64,000 bases of DNA from UBA4416 sp040387555 (GTDB lineage Bacteria; Bacteroidota; Bacteroidia; B-17B0; Aurantibacillaceae). Positions 1 through 8,562 of this stretch are shown in pieces. The notes beneath the pieces are model-generated. The model was not told the DNA's origin and made no database searches. It was given only the letters and a program-made list of their open reading frames with translations. Each line of letters opens with the position of its first letter. Position 1 is the first letter of the stretch. Location of the stretch: contig JAZKDO010000001.1 in the NCBI GenBank assembly GCA_040387555.1, positions 434,001-498,000 of the forward strand, read 5' to 3'. A program made the translations under genes and the position numbers.

Positions 1-1733
1 TGACAAGCGACCTTGCCAGCAACTTTCGTTCGATCAGCGAAAAAACAGGCGTTGATTTGATCATTAAAGCGGACACGTTTATTCAACCGGTGTATTTAGA
101 TAAAGGCATGTATGAAAAGATTTTATTTAATCTTTTGTCCAATGCATTTAAATACACGCTTAAAGGTTCGGTCATTGTGAGATTTCAGAATGATAAAAAA
201 GCGGTGAAATTAATCATAGAAGATACAGGTGTGGGTATTCCGGAAAAAGAACTTCCTAAAATGTTTGAACGCTTTTACAGAGCAGACAATGTTACTCAAC
301 GAAGTTTTGAAGGAACGGGAATTGGTCTTTCATTAGTGAAAGAACTCGTTAAATTACAAGGAGGAAATATATCCGTAGAAAGTAAAGAAGGAAAAGGTTC
401 GCTCTTTATAGTGGAGTTACCTTTTGGTAAAGACCACATAAAAAGTTCGCAGTTACCGTTAGAACATATTGAGAAAGATACGACAGTAAGTACCTACATT
501 CTGGATTTTGATAATCTCGTAGATTTAGATACACAAATGCTTGATCGGGATGCAATTTCTCTTATCAAAGAAGGAACCCCTACCGTTTTAGTTGTAGATG
601 ATAATCCTGATATGAGGCAATACATTAGCAATCTCCTGAAAACAAACTATAATGTTGTAGGGGCGGCTAATGGGCTGGATGCACTTCTTAAATTGGAAGA
701 GTACAAAATTGATCTGGTGCTCAGTGATATCATGATGCCTATAAAAGACGGTTATGAATTTTTAAAAGAATCTAAATCCAATCCTAAAACTAAACTGATC
801 CCTGTTATTTTATTAACTGCCAGGGCCGGCGAAGAATCCAGAACAGAAGGTTACCAGATTGGTGCGGATGATTATTTAGTAAAGCCCTTCAGTTCCAAAG
901 AGCTACTGAACCGTATCAAGTTCCACTTAGAAAATGCGGAAATCAAAAATACATCTTTGTTAGCTGTGGAATCGGAACGGAACCGATTGTATCAATTGTT
1001 TATCCAGGCTCCTGCCATGATATCTGTGGTGAGAGGCAAAGACTTCATCTATGAATTTGCCAACCCCGTTTACCTGAACATGGTTAACCGAACAGAAGAG
1101 ATTATTGGTAAATCCGTTTTTGCCATTTTTCCTGAACTCGTGGGCGAGCCCATAGAAAAAATTTTACGGGATGTTTACGAAACAGGCGTTGCCTTTCACG
1201 GTGACGAAATTCTGATTAAGCTTGATGCAGATAATGATGGCATCGCAGAGGACACTTTTTTCAATTTTGTTTATCAACCTTTTGTAAATAAGGATGGAAT
1301 GGTGGATGGGGTCATGAGTCATGCCATAAATGTTACAGAACAGGTTAAGCGTAAGAATGAAATTAAAGAGAGTGAGAAGCTGTTCAGAAATCTGGCGGAG
1401 ACACTTCCTAATCTTGTATGGATCACAGATGAAAAAGGGAATCAGGAATACGTTTCAAAACGTTGGTTGGAATATTCGGGGATAGACCCTCAGAATTCGG
1501 AAACCTGGGCTGATTTGGTGCATCCGGAAGATTTATCAACCATTGCCGGAGCGTGGTCTCATTCACTACAAACAGGAGAAAGATATGATGCAGAAGTAAG
1601 GCTGAGAAGTAAAGAGGGAGAATACTTTTTACATAGTGTGGCAGGCGAACCTATTAAGGATGCTCATGGAAAAATAATTAAATGGTGTGGTGCATTTACC
1701 AATTTAAATAGGGGGAAAATCCTGTCTGCATAA
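1..1733 (+). CDS. Hybrid sensor kinase, 3' part (HATPase-REC-PAS-PAS)
   Basis: The reading frame is open from the window edge (first full codon at position 3), so the 5' end with sensor and HisKA domains lies outside. Residue numbers here count from the TTG codon at 57. A HATPase_c domain spans about 15-125, with N box NLLSNAFKYT, G1 box DTGVGIP, F box FERFY and G2 box GTGIGLSL. A receiver domain follows at about 175-290 with DLVLSDIMMP (phospho-acceptor Asp) and the VKPF lysine. Two PAS domains follow at about 305-430 and 440-550. The protein stops just after the last PAS core, at CGAFTNLNRGKILSA. In related hybrid kinases such PAS domains usually lead into another HisKA/HATPase module, so the C-terminus may be truncated. 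Family assignment is certain; the signal is unknown. Confidence 0.9.
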   Translation, partial: TSDLASNFRSISEKTGVDLIIKADTFIQPVYLDKGMYEKILFNLLSNAFKYTLKGSVIVRFQNDKKAVKLIIEDTGVGIPEKELPKMFERFYRADNVTQRSFEGTGIGLSLVKELVKLQGGNISVESKEGKGSLFIVELPFGKDHIKSSQLPLEHIEKDTTVSTYILDFDNLVDLDTQMLDRDAISLIKEGTPTVLVVDDNPDMRQYISNLLKTNYNVVGAANGLDALLKLEEYKIDLVLSDIMMPIKDGYEFLKESKSNPKTKLIPVILLTARAGEESRTEGYQIGADDYLVKPFSSKELLNRIKFHLENAEIKNTSLLAVESERNRLYQLFIQAPAMISVVRGKDFIYEFANPVYLNMVNRTEEIIGKSVFAIFPELVGEPIEKILRDVYETGVAFHGDEILIKLDADNDGIAEDTFFNFVYQPFVNKDGMVDGVMSHAINVTEQVKRKNEIKESEKLFRNLAETLPNLVWITDEKGNQEYVSKRWLEYSGIDPQNSETWADLVHPEDLSTIAGAWSHSLQTGERYDAEVRLRSKEGEYFLHSVAGEPIKDAHGKIIKWCGAFTNLNRGKILSA

Positions 1734-1825
1734 TTTTGAAAGTATTATAGGGTAATAGTTTTTAGCATATACAACCTTACGAAATGCATATAGTTCACTA
1801 AGTATTATTTATACGAATATCTATT

Positions 1826-2003
1826 TCATTGTATGATTTTAAGTAAAGCACACGCCATCACAAAGCCCTTCAGCTTATTCCAATTGTACAGATCAGAATA
1901 ATCAGATGCATCCTGTTGCACATGATTGATACTTTCATTTCACTGCCCAACCTTCAAAAAAACTTCTCTGAACGATGCATTTTAATTGCTCGTCTAGCTT
2001 CAT
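1826..2003 (-). pseudogene. Possible frameshifted small gene (about 58 aa)
   Basis: On the minus strand an ATG at 2003 opens a 22-codon frame reading MKLDEQLKCIVQRSFFEGWA, then VK and a stop. An overlapping frame continues in protein-like sequence (ESINHVQQDASDYSDLYNWN, then a short hydrophobic end) and stops at 1826. Removing a single T at the junction would fuse them into one 58-residue ORF. The composition looks coding, but I recognise no family and cannot tell a relict gene from chance. The rest of the 1734-2223 spacer shows nothing I can support. Confidence 0.25.
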
Positions 2004-2223
2004 AAAATTACTGTGGCTGAAAGAAGATTATTGGAAGCTGTTTTCTATTTATTTAAACCTCTGCGACAATGTTATCAAGGCCTTGTAAATGAACATGCGA
2101 ATATATTCTCCTACCAATTTAAATCATTTCAACAGCTATATAGATTACTTCCTAAACGAAAATACCACGAGAAAAAAAGAATGCGCTATTACCTTTGTCA
2201 AAGAACCATTAAAACGACCCGTT

Positions 2224-2649
2224 ATGAAAAGCCTTATTCAACTCTACTTCGCTACCCTTTCTCTTGCTTACTGCATCTCCTATGGTCAATCAACTACATC
2301 CGAAATTATCGCCAGCAATAACATAAAAAATTCCACTAACGAAACTGTCTCTCTTATGGATTACTCAACCGTATCTGATATCCAAGAAGAAGAAATACAT
2401 GTTAACCCGGAAATTAATATAAACCCGGAGCCATTTGAGGGCCTTGTGTCTGTTAACTTAAACGCTCTTCCCGATGCTCAAGTCAGTGTATTTGACGCCA
2501 ACGGAAAAAGTGTGAAGAAACAACAATGTGCCCATGATGAGCGTGCACTATTTGATTTACGAAAACAGCCTAAGGGAATTTACTATCTGGAAATTAAAGT
2601 AAAAGGTGAAAAGACGGTGAAGGCCATTTATCTGCAACAAAATTTTTAA
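2224..2649 (+). CDS. Small exported protein with sorting-domain-like C-terminus
   Basis: The frame can be opened from an ATG at 2089, but the ATG at 2224 (MKSLIQLYFATLSLAYCISYGQS) gives a clean signal peptide with cleavage after the SYGQ-like motif, so I chose it. The mature part is about 120 residues. A low-complexity Glu/Asn stretch is followed by a C-terminal 70-residue beta domain (VSVNLNALPDAQVSVFDANG, then GIYYLEIKVKGEKTVKAIYL). This resembles the Por secretion (type IX) sorting domain, in which Gly-x-Tyr strands precede a basic end. There is little cargo, so it may be a degenerate or very small T9SS substrate. No operon partner; no function proposed. Confidence 0.6.
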   Translation: MKSLIQLYFATLSLAYCISYGQSTTSEIIASNNIKNSTNETVSLMDYSTVSDIQEEEIHVNPEININPEPFEGLVSVNLNALPDAQVSVFDANGKSVKKQQCAHDERALFDLRKQPKGIYYLEIKVKGEKTVKAIYLQQNF

Positions 2650-2785
2650 ATAAGTGATTAAGTTATTGGAATCACAACGTTCTACAAATATGTCATTTTA
2701 ACCTTGGACAATTCCTGAAGTGTCTGCCTTTTTTTTGAAATATTTAGGTTTACCGGTGAAACCGAAAAGTGCTAAGTGAACTACC

Positions 2786-3808
2786 TCAATATCGCCTGCC
2801 GCAAATTCTTTCCCAAAGATCAATAAAGCTTTCTTTAAAATTCATATTTTTTCCATTGGCCTCTTCCATACCCATTTTTTCCTCACCATTTTCCTGATAC
2901 AGTTTATAATGAAACACAAATGTTTTTTGCATTTCATTTTCATTCATGTTCGTTCGGCCAAATTTTACGGCGTACATGTTAAGGGTATCGCCATTACTTT
3001 GCGCAATTGTATAAGGATCGCTGAACCATCTAGTTGTTGCGACATCTTTTTTACTTTTGCTTTGCATCATCAGTTGTTGGTTGCGGGAATAACTGTGCCA
3101 GGTGATTGGATTTGCATTGTGCAACAAACTAAATTCTCCAATAAAAATTGTACTATCATTACTTCCTACTGCATACCATAACAGATTATTAAGCATGGTT
3201 GGATTTGTGATATGATTCGATGCGGGGATATGGTTTTTTACAATCGACTCCTGAACAATTCCCTCTGCACGAAATTTATTTATAAAGGTAAAGCCTAAAT
3301 ACACACAACAATATATTATAGCTGCCCTGGCAAGGTTATACCTTCGCACCTCATTTTTCTTATAAAAAATTGCTATTAAAACAAGCACCAGCATTGGTAA
3401 CGTAAATAATAAATCAACGATAGCCAGCGTATTTAATGAATAATTTTCATTTGTAAAGGGGAGCAATAATTGGGTTCCAAAGTTCGTACACCAATCCAAC
3501 AATGAATGGCCCCACAGGCATGTGAGCATAAATAAAAGCATGCGCTGAAAGGACACTTTTTGTTTAAATAATTTAACCAACAACCAGGCAATTGGTATGG
3601 CGTAAAGTGCTTCAATAAATAAGGAATGAGTATGCGCTCTGTGATCACACATGTATGCTCGCGGATCAGCCAAGCCGGTATAAAACAAATCGAAATCAGG
3701 GGCACTTTTGGCAATGGCGCCTAAGAGCATTCCCCATCGTCCTATCTTTTTTCCAAGGAGTGTTTCGCCAATTGCAGCGCCAATAACAATGTGTGATAAT
3801 GAATCCAT
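2786..3808 (-). CDS. YdjM/DUF457-type membrane-bound metal-dependent hydrolase
   Basis: 340 residues. The N-terminus DSLSHIVIGAAIGE, then PDFD (about residue 38) and HRAHTHS (about 57-63) are the His/Asp motifs of the YdjM/DUF457 integral membrane hydrolase family, likely metal ligands. Four to five hydrophobic segments occupy roughly residues 65-180. A soluble C-terminal domain of about 150 residues follows, as in other Bacteroidota members. Substrate unknown; E. coli YdjM is only known as an SOS-linked inner-membrane protein. The gene stands alone, divergent from the Crp/Fnr gene. Family assignment is good, function open. Confidence 0.8.
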   Translation of the reverse strand: MDSLSHIVIGAAIGETLLGKKIGRWGMLLGAIAKSAPDFDLFYTGLADPRAYMCDHRAHTHSLFIEALYAIPIAWLLVKLFKQKVSFQRMLLFMLTCLWGHSLLDWCTNFGTQLLLPFTNENYSLNTLAIVDLLFTLPMLVLVLIAIFYKKNEVRRYNLARAAIIYCCVYLGFTFINKFRAEGIVQESIVKNHIPASNHITNPTMLNNLLWYAVGSNDSTIFIGEFSLLHNANPITWHSYSRNQQLMMQSKSKKDVATTRWFSDPYTIAQSNGDTLNMYAVKFGRTNMNENEMQKTFVFHYKLYQENGEEKMGMEEANGKNMNFKESFIDLWERICGRRY

Positions 3809-3956
3809 TTAAAACTATTTAAGGTTGTTGTGCTAAAGTCAAATATCCGAAAAAACTTTCAAAATAAGTGTTGGATGTGTTTAAACACAGACGCCTGTCA
3901 GGATCTATCAGACCATATATTTTGCCCTATTTTATGAATAAGTTCTTATTTTTACG

Positions 3957-4565
3957 ATGATGGCTAAGGAAAAAATAAACGAGGTCGACACAACGCTATT
4001 TATTGAAGAGATCAAGAAAAGAGTTAATGTGTCTAAAGAACAACTGGATGCATTCCTGAAACTTTGGGAATTTAAAACATTTAAAAAGAATGAATTTATT
4101 TTGCACGCCGGCGAAATTCATAAATTTTCAATCTTTGTTTTAAAAGGCTGTTTGCGCCAATACCTTGTTGCTGAATCGGGTGAAGAATCCATTGTATATT
4201 TTGCCGAAGAACGACACTTTATTGGAGACCTGGCAGCATTGCGAAGTAAAACCATTTCCAACTATAATTTTCAGGCTATTGAAGCGTGTGAATTATTGAC
4301 CATTAGCGCTGAAAACTGGGACAAAGCCTTTGTTGAATTTCCGTGGTGGACAACTGCCCACTTAACCGGTTACCAAAAATGGGCGATGCTATTACAACAG
4401 CAATTAGCAGAACGACATACTTTAACGGGAGAAGTGAGATACCTAAATTTACTAAAAGCAAAACCGAAATTGTTCCAACGTGTCCCTCAACATTATATTG
4501 CTTCTTACCTGGGCATCAGTCCGGAGACATTAAGCAGGATCAGGAAAAAAATCTTCAACAGCTAA
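3957..4565 (+). CDS. Crp/Fnr family transcriptional regulator
   Basis: 202 residues. The cyclic-nucleotide-binding-like jelly roll covers about 25-120 (KNEFILHAGEIHKFSIFVLK, then ESIVYFAEERHFIGDL). The C-terminal winged helix ends with VPQHYIASYLGISPETLSRI, the usual Crp-family recognition helix in Bacteroidota. No N-terminal cysteine cluster is present, so it is not an Fe-S Fnr, and the Arg/Ser phosphate-binding pair of CAP is not evident; the ligand is probably not cAMP. Two consecutive ATGs (3957, 3960) are possible starts. Five bases after its stop lies a perfect TTGAC-N4-GTCAA palindrome upstream of the next gene, the likely target. Confidence 0.9.
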   Translation: MMAKEKINEVDTTLFIEEIKKRVNVSKEQLDAFLKLWEFKTFKKNEFILHAGEIHKFSIFVLKGCLRQYLVAESGEESIVYFAEERHFIGDLAALRSKTISNYNFQAIEACELLTISAENWDKAFVEFPWWTTAHLTGYQKWAMLLQQQLAERHTLTGEVRYLNLLKAKPKLFQRVPQHYIASYLGISPETLSRIRKKIFNS

Positions 4566-4569
4566 TTTC

Positions 4570-4583
4570 TTGACTTTAGTCAA
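4570..4583 (+). promoter_or_regulatory. FNR-box-like palindrome
   Basis: TTGACTTTAGTCAA is a perfect inverted repeat with the layout of FNR/DNR-family boxes (TTGAT-N4-ATCAA). It sits between the Crp/Fnr gene and the small gene at 4649. A -7 element TATTTTTG follows at 4607-4614, so the box centre is about 42 bases upstream of the expected start of transcription, a class II activator position. Confidence 0.55.
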
Positions 4584-4606
4584 CGTTTTTCAATTGGTGC
4601 GTGCCT

Positions 4607-4614
4607 TATTTTTG
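4607..4614 (+). promoter_or_regulatory. -7 promoter element of 4649 gene
   Basis: TATTTTTG matches the Bacteroidota -7 consensus TAnnTTTG. No good -33 TTG lies at the usual distance (the nearest is only 10 bases upstream), which fits an activator-dependent promoter served by the box at 4570-4583. Confidence 0.5.
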
Positions 4615-4648
4615 TGCTATAAATTATTAATCACTAAAACAAAAAAAG

Positions 4649-4924
4649 ATGGCAACAACAATTATCAACTCACACAAGGTAGAAAATTTTACAAAATGGA
4701 AAGAAGGTTTTGAAGCCGGCGAAAACATGCGTCACGAATTAGGCATTGTTATTAAAGGTGTTTTTCAATCTGTAGAAGATGAGAACCACGTCACGATCAT
4801 ATCTGAAATGCCAAGCCCCGAAATCGCACAAGCGATTCTGGCGAGCCCTGAATTAAAAGCTGCCGGTCAAAAATCAGGAGTTATTTCCGCGCCTGAAATT
4901 AAAATGCTTAAGCGAATTATCTAA
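4649..4924 (+). CDS. Small dimeric alpha/beta-barrel-like protein
   Basis: 91 residues, complete, no signal peptide. It begins with an INSHKVENFTKWKEGFEAGE segment and contains the pattern beta-helix-beta-(VTIISEMPSPEIAQAILASP)-helix. This resembles small ferredoxin-like barrels of the antibiotic-monooxygenase/DUF3764 type, often found next to stress regulators. It has no obvious catalytic residue. It lies behind its own predicted promoter and FNR-like box and is followed by a terminator, so it is probably a monocistronic target of the adjacent Crp/Fnr protein. Function unknown; the fold is inferred from sequence pattern only. Confidence 0.7.
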   Translation: MATTIINSHKVENFTKWKEGFEAGENMRHELGIVIKGVFQSVEDENHVTIISEMPSPEIAQAILASPELKAAGQKSGVISAPEIKMLKRII

Positions 4925-4950
4925 AACAGAACAATATCCCTAATAAAGAA

Positions 4951-4979
4951 AAGGCTGAAGCGATGCTTTGGCCTTTTTT
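4951..4979 (+). terminator. Rho-independent terminator after 4649 gene
   Basis: AAGGC/GCCTT outer stem with an inner GAAGC/GCTTT stem around a GAT loop, followed by a run of T. Confidence 0.8.
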
Positions 4980-5129
4980 CTACCATACTCTATTTTACAA
5001 AAGGCGTTAATCAGCAAGTTTCAACATCCTTGGCTTTTCCCACTAAAAAATTGTAAGTACTTCATGAAAAAATAACATTTTTGTTTTTAAATATAAGACC
5101 TAGCCTGTTTTCCTGATTAAATTTAAAAT

Positions 5130-7658
5130 ATGGAAAACCCTGATGTAAAAAGCTTTAATGGATTTGTCACTATTTATGGGGCTCGCGAAAACAATCTGAA
5201 AAATGTAAATCTTCAAATTCCACGTGATGCCTTTGTTGTATTTACAGGTGTTTCCGGTTCAGGTAAATCCTCTTTAGCTTTTGGCACTTTATATGCGGAA
5301 GCGCAGAGACGTTACCTGGAGTCTGTTTCTCCTTATGCAAGGCGATTATTCAATCAAATGTCGGTACCGGAAGTAGATGAAATAGAAGGTTTACCTCCGG
5401 CCGTAGCTTTACAACAACAACGTGGTTCTGTGAGTACAAGATCTTCCGTTGGCAGTGTTACTACACTTTCAAATCTTTTAAGAATGCTATACTCCAGGGC
5501 CGGCGATTATCCAAAAGGCCTTCCTATTATTTATGCGGAGGCATTCTCTCCCAACACGCCTGAAGGAGCCTGCAATCAATGTCATGGTTTGGGAAAAGTG
5601 TTTGAAGTAACCGAAAAATCAATGGTACCTGACGATTCGCTTACCATAAGAGAGCGAGCCATTGCAGCATGGCCAAGTGCCTGGCAAGGACAAAATCTCC
5701 GGGAGATATTAATGACTTTAGGATATAATGTGGATATCCCCTGGCGCGACCTTCCTAAAAAAGATCGTGACTGGATTTTATTTACACAAGAACAACCTAC
5801 TGTTCCTGTGTATTCAGGTTTTAATGCAGAAGATGTAAAAAAAGCACTGAAGCGCAAGGCCGCACCAAGTTATATGGGAACTTTTACCGGTGCCCAAAAG
5901 TATGTGTTACATACATTTGCTAATACACAGAGCCAGCTGATGAAAAAAAGGGTGCAGCAATTTATGCTTAGTAGCGAATGCCCATCCTGTCATGGCAAAA
6001 GATTAAACCGCGAGTCGCTCTCAGTAACATTTGCCGGCCTCGATATAGCTGAAATGTCGCGTCAGCCATTAAACAGCTTACATAATATTTTCATACCTTA
6101 TGCTAACGGTAAAGCTTCTGCCCTACCCAACATTAAAAAAGATCATCCTGAAAAAGCCATGGTTGCACAACGCATTGCACAGGATTTTGTAAACAGGGTT
6201 CATGTCATGCTTGATCTGGGATTGGGTTATCTCACTTTGGAAAGGAATACACCCACCTTATCACCCGGTGAATTACAGCGACTCAGACTGGCAACCCAAA
6301 TACGTTCAAATTTATTTGGTGTGGTTTATGTGCTTGATGAACCATCGGCCGGTCTTCATCCTGCTGACACACAAGCTTTATTAAGGGCACTTGATAAATT
6401 AAAAGGTTCAGGCAATTCTTTATTTGTTGTGGAGCATGAAGTAGATGTTATTCGTCATGCCGACTGGATAGTAGACGTTGGCCCGGCTGCAGGAGTGAAT
6501 GGCGGTCAGGTATTATACAGTGGGCCGCTGGAGGGACTCAAACATGTAAACGATTCAGTGACCCGGAAATATATTTTTGAGAACAAACCCTTTCAACAGT
6601 CGATCGAAAGAAAACCTAAAGGTGTATTACGATTAGAAAACCTAACCCGTAATAACTTAGATGATCTAAGCGTTTCTTTTCCATTAGGAGTTTTAACCAG
6701 TGTGACAGGAGTTTCTGGTTCCGGTAAAAGCAGTTTGGTAAGCCAGGCATTGGTAGAATTAGTCCTTCAACATTTAGGGCAGTCGCCCGAAAAATCAACT
6801 GATGCCGAGAAGGACTTATTAGAGCAGAAGGTTGAAACCGTTTCTGGAAAGGTGACGGAAGGAATTGATCTAATAAAAAGATTAATATGCGTTGACCAAA
6901 AACCAATAGGCCGTACTCCACGTTCTAATCTTGCAACCTATACGGGGCTATTTGATCATGTGCGTAAATTATTTGCATCTACAAAAACAGCAAAATCCCG
7001 AAAGTATGACGCAGGCCGGTTTTCATTCAACGTGGTAACGGGACGTTGTGCTAATTGCGAAGGTGAAGGATTTGTGATGGTGGAACTCCTGTTTCTGCCA
7101 AGCGTTTATTCTCCCTGTCCCGTGTGTAAAGGAGCAAGATATAACGAAGCCACTCTGGAAATAGAATATAAAGGCAAAAACATTGCAGAGGTATTACAAA
7201 TGACCGTTGACACTGCATGGGAATTTTTTAAAAGCGAACCTTTACTTAACCGTTCGTTGGATATTGTGAGGCAGGTAGGATTAGGTTACCTGAAACTAGG
7301 ACAATCTGCAACAGAGCTTTCGGGAGGAGAAGCGCAACGCATAAAATTAGCAACAGAATTGCAACGCATAGATCAGGGAAATTCACTTTATGTGTTAGAT
7401 GAGCCAACAACAGGATTGCATCCATCGGACGTTGATAAACTTATGATCCAGTTAAATAAATTGGTTGATGCCGGGAATACAGTTATTGTGATTGAGCACG
7501 ATATGCACGTTATAGCATCAAGCGACTGGGTAATAGATATAGGACCCGGTGCGGGCGATAAAGGAGGCAAAGTGGTAGCGCAAGGTAGCCCGCAGGATGT
7601 TTCCCAAAATAAATTAAGTCAGACAGCGGCGTTCCTTGCAAAATACCTGAACCAATGA
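5130..7658 (+). CDS. UvrA2-type excinuclease ABC ATPase
   Basis: 842 residues, clearly UvrA-like. There are two Walker A motifs (GVSGSGKSS at about 39 and about 530), two ABC signatures (LSPGELQRLRLATQI and LSGGEAQRIKLATEL), two Walker B aspartates (VLDEPSAGLHP and VLDEPTTGLHP), and zinc pairs CNQC/CPSC and CANC/CPVC. It is about 100 residues shorter than standard UvrA (about 940). After SRAGDYP near residue 130 it goes straight into the SPNTPEGAC zinc region, so the UvrB-binding domain is missing. That is the hallmark of the UvrA2 (DrrC-like) class, linked to drug or DNA-damage tolerance rather than core excision repair. A separate housekeeping uvrA is expected elsewhere. The ATG at 5130 fits the family N-terminus. 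Confidence 0.92.
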   Translation: MENPDVKSFNGFVTIYGARENNLKNVNLQIPRDAFVVFTGVSGSGKSSLAFGTLYAEAQRRYLESVSPYARRLFNQMSVPEVDEIEGLPPAVALQQQRGSVSTRSSVGSVTTLSNLLRMLYSRAGDYPKGLPIIYAEAFSPNTPEGACNQCHGLGKVFEVTEKSMVPDDSLTIRERAIAAWPSAWQGQNLREILMTLGYNVDIPWRDLPKKDRDWILFTQEQPTVPVYSGFNAEDVKKALKRKAAPSYMGTFTGAQKYVLHTFANTQSQLMKKRVQQFMLSSECPSCHGKRLNRESLSVTFAGLDIAEMSRQPLNSLHNIFIPYANGKASALPNIKKDHPEKAMVAQRIAQDFVNRVHVMLDLGLGYLTLERNTPTLSPGELQRLRLATQIRSNLFGVVYVLDEPSAGLHPADTQALLRALDKLKGSGNSLFVVEHEVDVIRHADWIVDVGPAAGVNGGQVLYSGPLEGLKHVNDSVTRKYIFENKPFQQSIERKPKGVLRLENLTRNNLDDLSVSFPLGVLTSVTGVSGSGKSSLVSQALVELVLQHLGQSPEKSTDAEKDLLEQKVETVSGKVTEGIDLIKRLICVDQKPIGRTPRSNLATYTGLFDHVRKLFASTKTAKSRKYDAGRFSFNVVTGRCANCEGEGFVMVELLFLPSVYSPCPVCKGARYNEATLEIEYKGKNIAEVLQMTVDTAWEFFKSEPLLNRSLDIVRQVGLGYLKLGQSATELSGGEAQRIKLATELQRIDQGNSLYVLDEPTTGLHPSDVDKLMIQLNKLVDAGNTVIVIEHDMHVIASSDWVIDIGPGAGDKGGKVVAQGSPQDVSQNKLSQTAAFLAKYLNQ

Positions 7659-7783
7659 TATTCAATTCTTGCAGATTTATTTACATTTTAGGCTTTTGAA
7701 CTACTCTTTTTCCTTTTTTAACGAGTTTTTTAATAGCAATTTATTCTTGTTTTATTTTTGTCAAAAATAATATTTTACTGTTG

Positions 7784-8029
7784 ATGAAACGTGCTTTATT
7801 TTCAATACTAACTTTGATAATTGCTTCCTGCATTACATCTTGTAAAAAAGATTTTACTTGTAGCTGCTCCAAAATTTATAAAAACAGCACTGGCAATAAC
7901 ATTCGCGAGTATTCTGTTAAAACCTATAGAGACTCAAGAAGCGGCGCAGAAGAAAAATGTAAAGCGCAGGTTGAAAGTGGAAGTGATGATACAGGCAATT
8001 ACAGCCTGAACTGCCAGATAGAGTGCTAA
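7784..8029 (+). CDS. Small lipoprotein, Cys-rich
   Basis: 81 residues from the ATG at 7784 (an in-frame TTG precedes it). MKRALFSILTLIIASCITSC is a lipoprotein signal with lipobox ITSC. The mature part KKDFTCSCSKIYKN...SLNCQIEC has five further cysteines, consistent with disulfides in a small periplasmic or outer-membrane-anchored domain. A TATTTTTG -7 element lies at 7753-7760. No family recognised. It stands alone after uvrA2. Confidence 0.75.
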   Translation: MKRALFSILTLIIASCITSCKKDFTCSCSKIYKNSTGNNIREYSVKTYRDSRSGAEEKCKAQVESGSDDTGNYSLNCQIEC

Positions 8030-8267
8030 GCAGCCTAAAACGTGTCCACTTTAAAGTGTCCTGAAGATTTTTTAGTTCATTTCACATCCCTTATTTTTTT
8101 TAAATGTACTAATGGTTAATTTATATCCTCATGCACCAGAAATTGATGCAAGTACTACTATTAGAAACAAAAGTCAATAAATGGCTAAAGACACTATGTT
8201 TGTTTAAAACAAAACGCATGTTTTCTCAGCTACTGACTATTCATTAGATTTCGTACAGCAATTGTCA

Positions 8268-8300
8268 GGGATTCAAAGAATATATTGAATCCTTTTTTTT
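8268..8300 (+). terminator. Strong orphan terminator
   Basis: GGATTCAA (8269-8276) pairs with TTGAATCC (8285-8292) and is followed by eight T. It lies about 240 bases after the preceding lipoprotein gene. The 8030-8383 spacer otherwise holds only a 38-codon ORF (8131-8247) without support, so this may end a long 3' UTR or a small RNA. Confidence 0.65.
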
Positions 8301-8383
8301 CAGCTTTACCCAGAAATATCAAAAAATAATGAATTTAGTTTCTTAAAATCAGGTTTATTTTTTTATCGACGAAGACTTACCAA

Positions 8384-8524
8384 TTAATGAGCGTTGGTAG
8401 AATCAGTATCATTTCTATATTTGTAAGGCCCTTCATCTTTTCTATCATCGGCTTTATTTCCACCATCTTCGCAGGATACAAACATCAGACATAATAACGA
8501 GGAGAATAAGAATATTTTTTTCAT
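8384..8524 (-). CDS. Tiny lipoprotein (46 aa)
   Basis: The minus-strand ATG at 8524 opens MKKIFLFSSLLCLMFVSCED, a textbook lipoprotein signal with lipobox FVSC. It is followed by a short, very hydrophilic tail (GGNKADDRKDEGPYKYRNDT, then DSTNAH) and a TAA at 8384. The mature product is only about 29 residues. It lies directly downstream of the alcohol dehydrogenase on the same strand (38 bases), so it may be cotranscribed. No family recognised. Missed by length cut-offs but convincing because of the signal. Confidence 0.65.
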   Translation of the reverse strand: MKKIFLFSSLLCLMFVSCEDGGNKADDRKDEGPYKYRNDTDSTNAH

Positions 8525-8562
8525 TGTTTGAATTTTTAGGATTAGCAATTATAGTTCAAGGT

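Noticed and set aside
2013..2321. 102-codon frame overlapping the small exported protein
   Set aside because: Irregular Tyr/Arg/Leu composition and no signal; the overlapping frame has a clear signal peptide and sorting-like end.
2747..2763. Palindrome GGTTTACCGGTGAAACC after the small exported protein
   Set aside because: Short stem with no T run following and no gene start near; not enough to call a terminator or operator.
5582..5857. 91-codon minus-strand frame inside the UvrA2 gene
   Set aside because: Shadow of a strongly conserved gene on the other strand.
8131..8247. 38-codon plus-strand ORF before the orphan terminator
   Set aside because: No signal, domain or paralog; composition not convincing. 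Kept only as part of the orphan-terminator finding.
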